Notes under the pieces: generated by a model
Told to the model about the DNA's origin: nothing
Databases searched by the model: none
The model's input: the letters and a program-made list of their open reading frames with translations, nothing else
Origin: Gammaproteobacteria bacterium
Lineage (GTDB): Bacteria > Pseudomonadota > Gammaproteobacteria > JAJDYQ01
Reading direction: 5' to 3'
DNA length: 49,470 nt
NCBI GenBank assembly: GCA_028289815.1
Contig: JAPYNQ010000078.1
Coordinates: 1-49,470, forward strand
Translations under genes and position numbers: made by a program
Shown: piece after piece, positions 1-7,935 of the stretch
Layout: each line of letters opens with the position of its first letter
Position numbering within the stretch: position 1 is the stretch's first letter

Positions 1-219
1 AAGCGCGGACTCTACGGCACTTGGCACAAGGCCAGCCGCAAGCACCTGCACCGCTACGTGAACGAGTGCACCTTCCGGCTCAATGAGGGCAACGTGAAGG
101 TGCACACGCTGGATCGGATTGATGCGCTGGTCCAGCGGGCATTCCGGGCGCGACTCGCCTACGCGAAGCTCACTGCCGACAACGGACGCTCGGCGGAAGC
201 CGAAGTGGTGTCGGTGTGA
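1..219 (+). CDS. IS1595-family transposase, C-terminal part (cut by window edge)
   Basis: Frame 1 is open from the window edge to TGA at 217-219 (72 residues). The peptide has the typical end of an ISXO2-like DDE transposase: Y-G-T-W-H near residue 5, then KHLHRYVNE and TFRLNEGN, then a DRIDALV segment. The same motifs occur in the second IS1595 transposase of this window (31194-32219), where they read AKQYVNEFTF and DRINALF. The gene is GC-rich. Its stop overlaps the GTG start of the following methyltransferase by 4 nt (GTGA), so the two are probably translated from one message. The N-terminal zinc ribbon and most of the catalytic domain lie outside the window, so activity cannot be judged. 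Confidence 0.85.
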   Translation, partial: KRGLYGTWHKASRKHLHRYVNECTFRLNEGNVKVHTLDRIDALVQRAFRARLAYAKLTADNGRSAEAEVVSV

Positions 220-1220
220 GTTTACGAGCTAGATTGGCGGCTTCGGAGCGCATTCGGCTTCGAGCTTTTGTCAATGAATGGATTTCTGATGCTTTACCGA
301 AGCATCGGAAGTATCTGAAACATTCCGAACCTGAGTTCATCAAATCTCGCAACCTGTGGCGAGTTGGTTTGAACGCCAATGGCTGTGGTCGTTGCGTTGG
401 CCATGTTTGGGCTGCGTTAGATGAAGGTGTTGTCGATGCAGTAGCTCCCTCTTTAGTAGAACGAAAAATTGACGACTTGTTGCACGAGAAGAAAAACCCT
501 AAACCTTTGCCGAGGGAAATTTCAGGGGAAAACTACAGTTTTTATTTAGGTGATGGGATCAGTGCAGCGCAGAAACTCCAAGATAATGAGATCGACCTTC
601 TCTTGACGGATCCACCTTACGGGATCAGCAAGGCATATACGTGTGAGACGCAAGTTCCTCGTCGTCTGCGAAATAACGGGCGCGACTTCATTATGCCGAA
701 GGGACATTTTGGTGATTGGGATGCTATTCCGCTTTCCTGGCTTGAGGTTGTATTACCTAAAGTCGGGGGGTGGGTCGTTACCTTCTGCGCTCACGCGCAG
801 ATAGGCGAGTACCAAGAAGTATTGACAGATCATAAATTTGTCGCTGTTGGCGCGATGGTCTGGAAAAAAACGAACCCGGTTCCCTTTAATCACAGGTTCA
901 AGCCAGTAAACTCTTGGGAGGCTATCGTTGTCGGCAAACGCCCAAGGACAAAATTCAATGGCCATGTTGTTCACAACGTATTTCTTTACAAATCTCCATC
1001 CCCTAGAGTTCGTATTCACCCTACACAGAAACCTTTGCCTCTCCTTGAGGAATTCGTAGGCTTGTTTACTGATCCCGGCGATTTAGTTTTTGATCCGTTT
1101 GGTGGAGCGGCAACTACGCTGATAGCTGCATCAAAGCATGGCAGGCGCGCTGTATCCTATGAACTAGAGCCGGAAATTTACCAAACAGCAGGCAGGCGTA
1201 TTCTGGATGCTTTCGCATGA
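216..1220 (+). CDS. DNA methyltransferase (N6-adenine/N4-cytosine, beta-type order)
   Basis: The 334-residue protein should transfer a methyl group from S-adenosylmethionine to an adenine or cytosine amino group in DNA, protecting sites from the nuclease encoded next. Catalytic motif IV is D-P-P-Y-G at residues 132-136. The SAM-binding motif I, F-D-P-F-G-G, comes later at about 292-297, so the order IV then I is that of beta-class amino-methyltransferases. The GTG start at 216 overlaps the transposase stop; a TTG at 234 is an alternative and there is no useful early ATG. About 100 residues precede the catalytic core and contain C-G-R-C, with no function I recognise. The gene is less GC-rich than the transposase. 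Target specificity cannot be read from the sequence. Confidence 0.85.
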   Translation: MSLRARLAASERIRLRAFVNEWISDALPKHRKYLKHSEPEFIKSRNLWRVGLNANGCGRCVGHVWAALDEGVVDAVAPSLVERKIDDLLHEKKNPKPLPREISGENYSFYLGDGISAAQKLQDNEIDLLLTDPPYGISKAYTCETQVPRRLRNNGRDFIMPKGHFGDWDAIPLSWLEVVLPKVGGWVVTFCAHAQIGEYQEVLTDHKFVAVGAMVWKKTNPVPFNHRFKPVNSWEAIVVGKRPRTKFNGHVVHNVFLYKSPSPRVRIHPTQKPLPLLEEFVGLFTDPGDLVFDPFGGAATTLIAASKHGRRAVSYELEPEIYQTAGRRILDAFA

Positions 1221-1939
1221 ACCCGGAAGATCTGAAAAAATTAGAAGAAAAGTTCGATAGTTCAACTAAGACTGGGATGGTTTTTCAGGTCTTGAAAGAT
1301 CATCAATGGCATTGCCGCGAGTGCGAGTACAAGCACACTGGCATAACGCAGATTGCTGGCGGCTCAGGCATTCAGGGGCTACAAAGAGGAAATAGATCTC
1401 GACTAGGACTAGTCATAGAGAGTGGCAATCATTTCTGCGAAAAGTGTGATAGGACAACAAGGCATGACCGATGGCAGGGACAGTTCCAAGCTGCGGTTCA
1501 AGCAGCATCAATGCCTAGCAAATTCGTCAAAAGAGCTGTGGCTTTGCTGAAAAGTAGGGACGTTATAGAGGGAACCGAGAGACCTACTAACCAACTAACC
1601 ATCGATCACAAACTGCCGATGATTCGGTGGGATGAAGCGATGGCGCGTAAGCAGACAAATTATGCGGAAATGTCCGATCAATTTATCCTGAGACATTTTC
1701 AGCTACTGAAAAAATCGAATGGAAGCGTAAGTCACAATCTACTGAAAAGTCGTGCTTGTGAACGGTGCTTTAGGCGCAGGGAACGCGGAACTCCTTTTGG
1801 TATCCGATTTTTCTATTCCGGCGGTCCGGATTGGGAGCCTAAAGATAGAAAAGATGCAACGGGCTGTCGTGGTTGCGGATGGTACGACTTCGACAAATGG
1901 CGCATTGCACTGAACAAGAAATTGAAGGAGATTCCATGA
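1217..1939 (+). CDS. putative HNH-type type II restriction endonuclease
   Basis: The 240-residue protein starts at ATG 1217, overlapping the methyltransferase stop by 4 nt (ATGA). It has several Cys-X2-Cys pairs (WHCREC near residue 33, CEKC near 76, CERC near 180, CRGC near 217) that suggest structural zinc, an I-D-H-K motif at about 129-132 and a later Asn/Cys-rich stretch, which together fit an HNH (beta-beta-alpha-metal) nuclease. Its place directly behind a methyltransferase makes a cognate restriction enzyme the natural reading. I do not recognise the specific family or recognition site. An HNH protein with another role, for instance in DNA repair, is the main alternative. Confidence 0.65.
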   Translation: MNPEDLKKLEEKFDSSTKTGMVFQVLKDHQWHCRECEYKHTGITQIAGGSGIQGLQRGNRSRLGLVIESGNHFCEKCDRTTRHDRWQGQFQAAVQAASMPSKFVKRAVALLKSRDVIEGTERPTNQLTIDHKLPMIRWDEAMARKQTNYAEMSDQFILRHFQLLKKSNGSVSHNLLKSRACERCFRRRERGTPFGIRFFYSGGPDWEPKDRKDATGCRGCGWYDFDKWRIALNKKLKEIP

Positions 1940-2217
1940 CCGAAGAAGAGGCGAAGGAGCCTGCAGAACCGAGTCTGCGCGAAATAGTCCACCAGTCTGT
2001 GCCGGCCAACGACATCAATGGGCAGCGGATGGCGGCTGAGATCTTCGGTGAGCTACCGGCAGACAGCCCGTATTACGACCAAGCGCAAGTCATGGAGCGG
2101 GACAATCCAGAGCCGAAGCAGCCGACTCCGCCCGCGCTGGACGCCGCCGTCAAGCGGATTCTGGCTTACCGGCCACCGGCGAAGCGGCGCGGGCGGGTGG
2201 TGGAGTCAAGTAAATAA
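1936..2217 (+). CDS. small hypothetical protein, last ORF of the IS1595 transposon
   Basis: The 93-residue ORF begins at ATG 1936, overlapping the restriction gene stop by 4 nt, with a GAAGGAG ribosome site just upstream. The longer open frame from 1873 has no such signal. The protein is charged: the first part is rich in Glu, Pro and Ala, the end is basic (R-P-P-A-K-R-R-G-R). No domain is recognised. It is clearly GC-richer than the two genes before it and resembles the transposase in composition. Its TAA stop lies inside the transposon terminal repeat at 2208-2222, so this is the outermost gene of the element. A regulator of the restriction system or a remnant of the transposon backbone are both possible. 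Confidence 0.6.
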   Translation: MTEEEAKEPAEPSLREIVHQSVPANDINGQRMAAEIFGELPADSPYYDQAQVMERDNPEPKQPTPPALDAAVKRILAYRPPAKRRGRVVESSK

Positions 2218-2222
2218 TTCCC
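2208..2222 (+). repeat. terminal inverted repeat, right end of IS1595-type transposon
   Basis: AAGTAAATAATTCCC differs at one base from AAGTATATAATTCCC at 32281-32295 and 27311-27325, the outer and inner ends of the other IS1595 element in this window. It marks the right border of the transposon that carries the restriction-modification genes. The left end and any target duplication lie before position 1. Confidence 0.75.
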
Positions 2223-2309
2223 TTTAGTAGGACCTTATTCCTCTTTTTGGTTTTGAAGGCAACAGTGAGACTTGCAGAGTATTCTGGGGGGACGGCAAAA
2301 TACCCGCCT

Positions 2310-2828
2310 ATGAAAAAATGCCAATCCATATGGTGTCTGATCTGGGCCCGAGCCTTGTGCAGTGTAATGATCTTTTCCCTGTGCCTGGTTGTGGATACGG
2401 GCGCGAGTCCTCAGGGCTATCTGCCCAGATCAAAGTGCGTTCAGGTTACCATAACCTCGTCCCATTCCCAGAGAGAAAGAGCGGGTGTTAAAATTATCGC
2501 CGAAGCAGCGACTAGTGCTGCCGAAAGACATAAAGGGCTCATGTATCGAACCCAGTTGCCACCGGGGATGCTGTTCCTTTTCAATGCCCCGCAAATCGTC
2601 AGCATGTGGATGAAAAATACGCCAAAATCGCTTGATATCCTTTTTATCAGTTCTAAAAATAAAGTCATCAATATCGAAAGAGGAACAGTTCCATTTTCTT
2701 TGGAGGCTGTCTCTTCCAAAGCCCCTGCTATTGCTGCCCTTGAAATGCCCGCAGGAACAACAAAATCATTCGAACCAGGAGATACCGTTAAGTGGACACC
2801 TCACTTTTTTCCTTGTCCGCAAAAATAA
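2310..2828 (+). CDS. DUF192 family protein, exported
   Basis: A 172-residue protein from ATG 2310 with a hydrophobic N-terminal segment (about residues 7-30) that should act as signal peptide or anchor. The mature part matches the DUF192/COG1430 pattern: E-R-x-K-G-L-M-Y-R, then G-M-L-F-L-F, then M-W-M-K-N-T with L-D-I-L-F-I, and near the end A-L-E-M-P-A-G. Members are small periplasmic beta proteins of unknown function. The open frame runs upstream to 2247, but the signal peptide argues for the later ATG. It stands alone, just outside the transposon end and before murJ. Family certain, role unknown. Confidence 0.8.
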   Translation: MKKCQSIWCLIWARALCSVMIFSLCLVVDTGASPQGYLPRSKCVQVTITSSHSQRERAGVKIIAEAATSAAERHKGLMYRTQLPPGMLFLFNAPQIVSMWMKNTPKSLDILFISSKNKVINIERGTVPFSLEAVSSKAPAIAALEMPAGTTKSFEPGDTVKWTPHFFPCPQK

Positions 2829-3060
2829 AATCAGTACTTTCTCTGAAGAAGCTCTGATTTAAACCAAGTCGAATTTTTTGGCAACCTTGGTTGTCGGATC
2901 TTCAAAAATGAGATTCAGTGCTTAGTACCGAATCAAATTGCAAAGATTTATTTTCAAGGTTCATTCTTGCCGGGGCACTGCCAGAAAAACATTATAATTC
3001 GACACGATTGTCCTGAGGTGACAAGTGGTGTCTGTGATCAACTAATAATGAGATAGTCTA

Positions 3061-4632
3061 TTGCCTGATCAGTTACTTAAATCAATCTGCAGTTTTTCTT
3101 CCATGACCCTGCTATCCCGTTTTGCCGGCTTGGCGCGTGATATCGTGTTTGCCAATTATTTTGGTGTCCGGGCGGCTACAGATGCTTTTTTTGTGGCCTT
3201 TAAAATTCCGAATTTTCTACGTCGCCTGTTTGCCGAAGGCGCATTTTCCCAAGCATTTGTGCCGATACTTTCCGAGGTCAAGGCCCGTCGCGATGAAGAA
3301 GCTGTCAGGGATCTGGTATCTCATGTGGCCGGCACCTTAGGTATCTTGTTGCTTGGCGTTACCTTCTTGGGGGTTATAGGTGCGCCCGTAATCATCTCCA
3401 TATTTGGTGCCGGTTTTCTGATTGAGGGGAATGAGGATAAATTCGCTCTTAGCGTGGCGATGTTGCGTTTTACCTTTCCCTATATTCTTTTTATTGCTTT
3501 GGCCGCGTTGGCTTCCGGCATCCTGAATACCTACCGGCAGTTCGCGGTTCCGGCATTTACCCCGGTTTTTCTCAACCTGATATTAATTATCATGGCGGTA
3601 GGTATTTCGCCTTATCTGGATGAACCGGTAATGTCGCTGGCGTGGGGTGTTTTTATTGCCGGTGTTGTGCAGCTCGGTTTTCAGTTACCGGTTGTGGCAA
3701 GGCTTGGCATGCTACCAGGGCCTCGCTGGGGTTGGTATCACGAAGGTGTTACCAGAATTCGCAGACTGATGTTGCCGGCAATCTTCGGTTCTTCTGTAGT
3801 ACAGATCAGCTTATTGATGGATACACTGATTGCCTCTTTCCTCGTAACTGGTAGTGTGACATGGATATATTTCTCTGATCGTCTGGTCGAGTTTCCTGTT
3901 GGTGTTTTTGGTGTGGCTCTTGCCACTGTAATACTGCCCAACCTGTCGCAGAAGCATGCTCTGGACTCGCCACGACAGTTTTTTAATCTGATGGATTGGG
4001 CGATGCGTTGGGCGGTAGCTGTTAGTATTCCCGCGATGGTGGGCCTGTTTGTGCTGGCCGGACCGGTGCTGGTTACTCTATTTGGCTATGGTGAGTTCTC
4101 TCTTCGTGATATTGAGATGTCACGCTTGAGCCTGATGGCCTACACGCTTGGTTTGCCGGCTTTTATTTTGGTCAAGGTTCTCGCGTCTGGTTTTTTCTCT
4201 CGGCAGGACACCAGTACCCCGGTCAGGGCAGCCATTCATGCCATGTTGGCTAATGTTTTTTTGAAGCTCATACTGGTTGGTTTACTGCTGTTGGTAGTGT
4301 TTGATGGCGTCCACATGGGGCTTGCACTGGCGACGGCGCTGGCTGCCTATATAAATTGCGGGCTGCTGTATTATTGGCTCAAGCGCCAAGGGATTTTCTA
4401 TTTTGATGCAGGTTGGTGGCTTTTTATTCTGCGCATTATGCTTGCCAGCGTGATTATGGGGGGAGTACTATGGCGGTTTGCCGGGCAGACAGTGGCATGG
4501 TATGGGCAGGATTTGTTTTCAAGGGTAATATGGTTGTCTATTTGGGTTTTGATGGGAGTGATGCTGTTTACAGTGGTTTTACTTATTCTAGGTATAAAAC
4601 CACAGCAGTTTCTGCGACCGTCGCGGCCATAA
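3061..4632 (+). CDS. murJ: lipid II flippase MurJ
   Basis: The 523-residue polytopic membrane protein of the MOP/MATE-like superfamily flips the peptidoglycan precursor lipid II across the inner membrane. The N-terminus (SSMTLLSRFAGLARD) is typical of MurJ/MviN, followed by the conserved F-F-V-A-F-K-I-P-N-F-L-R-R-L-F-A-E-G-A-F-S segment, and there are about 14 hydrophobic helices over the length. The start is TTG at 3061, chosen because alignment with MurJ proteins leaves no room for extra residues and the frame is closed just upstream. A TATAAT-like hexamer lies at 2993-2998. murJ before ribF-ileS-lspA-fkpB is a common gammaproteobacterial order, here interrupted by one minus-strand gene. 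The gene looks intact. Confidence 0.95.
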   Translation: MPDQLLKSICSFSSMTLLSRFAGLARDIVFANYFGVRAATDAFFVAFKIPNFLRRLFAEGAFSQAFVPILSEVKARRDEEAVRDLVSHVAGTLGILLLGVTFLGVIGAPVIISIFGAGFLIEGNEDKFALSVAMLRFTFPYILFIALAALASGILNTYRQFAVPAFTPVFLNLILIIMAVGISPYLDEPVMSLAWGVFIAGVVQLGFQLPVVARLGMLPGPRWGWYHEGVTRIRRLMLPAIFGSSVVQISLLMDTLIASFLVTGSVTWIYFSDRLVEFPVGVFGVALATVILPNLSQKHALDSPRQFFNLMDWAMRWAVAVSIPAMVGLFVLAGPVLVTLFGYGEFSLRDIEMSRLSLMAYTLGLPAFILVKVLASGFFSRQDTSTPVRAAIHAMLANVFLKLILVGLLLLVVFDGVHMGLALATALAAYINCGLLYYWLKRQGIFYFDAGWWLFILRIMLASVIMGGVLWRFAGQTVAWYGQDLFSRVIWLSIWVLMGVMLFTVVLLILGIKPQQFLRPSRP

Positions 4633-4679
4633 GAACGGATCAGCAGCTTAAGAAAATTCTGGCTTAACCAAGGTTTTCT

Positions 4680-6752
4680 TTACTGGCCTGCGGAAAGCTC
4701 TGTTTCCAGTTCCTTGTGCCACTTGAGGAAGTTTTCCGAGCTTTCCGCAGGTACTCTGGCCAGCATCTGGGCTTGGAATTTTGGGTTGGCGCGGCGGTAT
4801 TGGGTGCGCAGCAGCCGGTAGAATTTTTTTGCCTCTTCTATCTTGTTGGTTTGCAGCGCAAATAGCACTAAGGCATTCAGTGTGTCTTGTCGTTTGATCA
4901 GATATTTTTCTGGCTGTTCAGCCAATTCCTTGAATACCTGTTGAGCCTCCGCGAGGTTGTTCATTCTGGCATGAATGGACATCAGATTGATATAGTCACG
5001 GTAGTTACCGATAGGTGCGCGTTGCTTATTGCGCTGCAGTAATGGCAGGGCTTCGGCCCAGCGTTTTTGCCTATAATAGGTCATGATCATGAACTGCTCG
5101 GTCATCCAAGAACCTGGTATGCAGCCCGCAAGTGAGTGTGTCACAGTCAGGCTTTTGTCATAGTGTCCGGTATTCTGATAGACAGAAGCGAGTCCCACAA
5201 AGAGTCTCACGATGCTGCGATGACAAAGCGGTGAGGTCAGGCGAATGGGTTGATGCCAATTGCCGCGCCGGGTTTTGGCTTCGGTGGTGAAGAGCGTATT
5301 CAGCCATGCTAGATTGAGTATCAGCACCAATGCCAACACGGCGCTGGCGGTAATCAAACCGATATTCCAGTGGTGTGCTTGTAAATCGACGCTCTTGATT
5401 TTGCCGCCACCTGCCTTGAGAATCATCCCGGCATAGATGCTAAAAATAATGATTGGTATCGGCATTTGATAGGGGAAGCTGAACTGCATCTGGAGTGTGC
5501 TGCCGGCCAGCGCAGCGGTGATAATCATGAAAAACACCCGCGCAGTCAGATTGCTGCGCCGTACCACGGTGAACAGCACACCCGCTAATCCGGCTGCACT
5601 GATCAAAAACACCAGCATGCCCACCACACCGAGTTCAACACCGATTTCCAGTATGTCGTTATGCACGCGCAGTACCGAAGAGACCTCATACTTACCGCTG
5701 TTTGTCAACAGATTATGAGAAAAACTACCCATGCCGGTGCCGAGTATGGGATTTTCTTTTACCATTTCTAGGGCATCCCCCCAGATGCGATAGCGCTCCG
5801 AGCGTTTTGCCGCCGAATAACTGCTGATATCCGATTGCAGGTCGGTAACTCTGGAGGATATTTTTTGGAAGGGATTGTGCCATCCGTCCGCCGAGAGACT
5901 GACCAGTGCTGCCAATAGCAGTAGAGCCGCCGGTGCAGCGAATTTATGTGCACGATGCCAAGTTATCAGCCCTTCATGCACGGCTGCCTTAATTGGGTGC
6001 CACAGCCACACCAGCATGCCGACAATGACGATTCCCTCCAGTAGCAGTGCCAGCCAAGCCGAGCGCGTGCTCGTGTGAAACGCATATCCATATCCCAGTG
6101 CCAGCATAAACCAAGACAAAAGCGATAGCTCTCGGCGTCGTTCGAACAGCAGCATGAAGAAGATCATCGGTAGTGACAGCACGATCACCTGCATGGCTGC
6201 ATTTTTGTTGTGGTAGTTTGCCGATGGTACTGCCGTTTGCAGGAATATATCGGTTGAGGTCAGTGACTGAATGAGCCCGACCGTGGAGATATACACCGTG
6301 ATGAATGCTAGTCCGCGTGCCAGCTGCAGCATTGTGTTGAGATCAAATCGCACGGTCAGGGTTACCCCTAGTGCGGCGGCGGCTGCCAGCCACAAGAAGT
6401 ATTTACTGGTAAAAAAGCTGAGATCGGCAGACCAGAAAACCGACATACCCCCGAGCAGTAGCAAGCCGCCCAGCCACAGGCGTGTTTGGCTGAAGGTTAA
6501 ATTGATTTGACGGACATGGTGATTGCGCCACAGCCACCAGATTAGCAGGCCAAGAAAACCTACCTCAGCGATGGCTTCACGGTAGTGGTCGGAGAAGCCG
6601 ATACTGGAACCAATGAAAGAACCGGGCACTGCTGAGGCCACGCACACCAGAGCGATCATCGACATCGGCATTGACCAGATCGTTGATGGCTGTGTGGAAT
6701 TAGATAAGATTGGTTTCGATTTGCCGGATTTCTTTGATCTTTTTCGTGCCAT
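4680..6752 (-). CDS. O-antigen ligase/polymerase-like (Wzy_C) membrane protein with C-terminal TPR-like tail
   Basis: The 690-residue protein has a basic cytoplasmic N-terminus (about residues 1-25), about 11 hydrophobic helices up to roughly residue 450, and a soluble tail with helical repeats typical of TPR domains. A Wzy_C loop is visible near residues 310-370: RYRIWGDALEMVKENPILG, G-T-G-M-G-S-F and H-N-D-I-L-E-I-G-V-E-L-G. Such proteins join or polymerise glycan chains on lipid or protein carriers at the periplasmic face. Whether this one is a WaaL ligase, a Wzy polymerase or a PglL-type protein glycosyltransferase cannot be decided. It converges with murJ and its start faces ribF. The rfb and uppP genes at 35-38 kb show other surface-sugar functions in the window. 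Confidence 0.8.
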   Translation of the reverse strand: MARKRSKKSGKSKPILSNSTQPSTIWSMPMSMIALVCVASAVPGSFIGSSIGFSDHYREAIAEVGFLGLLIWWLWRNHHVRQINLTFSQTRLWLGGLLLLGGMSVFWSADLSFFTSKYFLWLAAAAALGVTLTVRFDLNTMLQLARGLAFITVYISTVGLIQSLTSTDIFLQTAVPSANYHNKNAAMQVIVLSLPMIFFMLLFERRRELSLLSWFMLALGYGYAFHTSTRSAWLALLLEGIVIVGMLVWLWHPIKAAVHEGLITWHRAHKFAAPAALLLLAALVSLSADGWHNPFQKISSRVTDLQSDISSYSAAKRSERYRIWGDALEMVKENPILGTGMGSFSHNLLTNSGKYEVSSVLRVHNDILEIGVELGVVGMLVFLISAAGLAGVLFTVVRRSNLTARVFFMIITAALAGSTLQMQFSFPYQMPIPIIIFSIYAGMILKAGGGKIKSVDLQAHHWNIGLITASAVLALVLILNLAWLNTLFTTEAKTRRGNWHQPIRLTSPLCHRSIVRLFVGLASVYQNTGHYDKSLTVTHSLAGCIPGSWMTEQFMIMTYYRQKRWAEALPLLQRNKQRAPIGNYRDYINLMSIHARMNNLAEAQQVFKELAEQPEKYLIKRQDTLNALVLFALQTNKIEEAKKFYRLLRTQYRRANPKFQAQMLARVPAESSENFLKWHKELETELSAGQ

Positions 6753-6955
6753 GCTGGCTTGTCGTATTCGAGTATTTTGCTAGGCTGATAAATTGGTCGG
6801 TAGTTTATGTAGCGCAGGATAGAAAGGCAAGGACCATGCCTGAATTTAATCATTCATTTGCATTCATGGCTTATCTGTCGGGCTCGCTTCATAGGGAAAC
6901 TCAGAGTTTACAAAAACGCAGAGTACAGATACATAAAAAATCACTTAAATCAGGT

Positions 6956-6961
6956 TATAAT
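6956..6961 (+). promoter_or_regulatory. candidate -10 box upstream of ribF
   Basis: A perfect TATAAT lies 33 bp before the ribF ATG in AT-rich intergenic DNA between divergent genes. No convincing -35 hexamer is seen at the right spacing, so this is only a likely site. Confidence 0.35.
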
Positions 6962-6993
6962 GCTTGGTTATATTGAAGCTGGTTGCCTATTTC

Positions 6994-7923
6994 ATGCGAC
7001 TCGTCCGTGGTTTGATCAATCTACCTGAAGAGGCAACTCCTTGTGCGCTGACGATTGGCAACTTTGATGGCGTGCATCGTGGTCATCAGCAGATCATCTG
7101 GTCACTGGCGGTTGCCGCAGAAAAGCGGAATTTACTGTCCTCACTGATGCTTTTTGAACCGCAACCGATGGAATTTTTTCTTGGAGAAAAAGCGCCAGCT
7201 CGTTTGTACCGGTTTGCTGATAAGCTGCGTATGCTGACAGAGCTCCCGCTCAACCGAGTGATTGTGCTAGATTTTAATGGCTATCTGGCCGAAATGTATG
7301 CCGAGGATTTTATTCGGCATATCCTTGTTCGGCGATTGAATATGAAGTACCTGCTGGTCGGTAACGATTTTCGTTTTGGAAAAAATCGTGCCGGAGACCT
7401 TGAGATATTGACGGCTGCTGCAAACCGGTATGATTTCGAGCTGCACGATATTGATGATGTGTTGGATGCTGAATGTCGAGTGAGCAGTACGGCAGTGCGC
7501 GGACTGTTGTATCGTGGAGATATCGAGGCCGCAAATCGTTTACTGGGACGTCCGTACACGATGTACGGGCGGGTTGTTCATGGTCAAAAACTGGGACGCG
7601 ATATTGGTTGGCCGACCATTAATATTCCTGTGCGTCGCCGGCATTCGCCGGTATCCGGAGTTTATGCGGTGCATGTGTCCGGCGTAGAGGATAATGTCAT
7701 CTTGGACGGTGTGGCCAGTATCGGTACTCGGCCGACGGTAAGTGGCGTGGACTGGATGCTGGAAGTGTTTTTGTTCGACTGGTCGGGTGATTGTTATGGT
7801 CAGCGAGTCGGCGTGGAGTTTGTCAGATATCTGCGTGACGAAGAAAAGTTTGAAAATTTGCAAGCAATGGCATTACAGATTGAACGTGATGCACAATTTG
7901 CGAGAGAAGTGTTGAGTAAATGA
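6994..7923 (+). CDS. ribF: bifunctional riboflavin kinase / FMN adenylyltransferase RibF
   Basis: RibF phosphorylates riboflavin to FMN and adenylates FMN to FAD in the cytoplasm. The 309-residue form from ATG 6994 is of normal length. The N-terminal nucleotidyltransferase domain shows G-N-F-D-G-V-H-R-G-H at 22-31 and the S-S-T-A-V-R signature near residue 165. The C-terminal kinase domain shows G-R-D-I-G-W-P-T-I-N and later G-T-R-P-T-V. The open frame extends to 6964, but the ATG at 6994 fits the family N-terminus (MRLVRGL). It is first in the ribF-ileS-lspA-fkpB run; its stop lies 12 bp before the ileS start. Confidence 0.95.
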   Translation: MRLVRGLINLPEEATPCALTIGNFDGVHRGHQQIIWSLAVAAEKRNLLSSLMLFEPQPMEFFLGEKAPARLYRFADKLRMLTELPLNRVIVLDFNGYLAEMYAEDFIRHILVRRLNMKYLLVGNDFRFGKNRAGDLEILTAAANRYDFELHDIDDVLDAECRVSSTAVRGLLYRGDIEAANRLLGRPYTMYGRVVHGQKLGRDIGWPTINIPVRRRHSPVSGVYAVHVSGVEDNVILDGVASIGTRPTVSGVDWMLEVFLFDWSGDCYGQRVGVEFVRYLRDEEKFENLQAMALQIERDAQFAREVLSK

Positions 7924-7935
7924 GTGAAGAGAAAA

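Larger units (their letters stand above)
1..2222 (+). mobile_element. IS1595-family transposon carrying a restriction-modification cassette (right part)
   Basis: Transposase, methyltransferase, HNH nuclease and a small ORF lie head to tail, each overlapping the next by exactly 4 nt, and the last stop codon sits in the terminal inverted repeat. The restriction-modification genes are therefore passengers within the element, not merely neighbours. Passenger genes are known in some IS1595 groups. The left end lies outside the window. Confidence 0.75.

Noticed and set aside
4633-4679. AAGAAAA/TTTTCTT pair between murJ and the convergent gene as a terminator
   Set aside because: The stem is AT-only with a long loop; not convincing as an intrinsic terminator.
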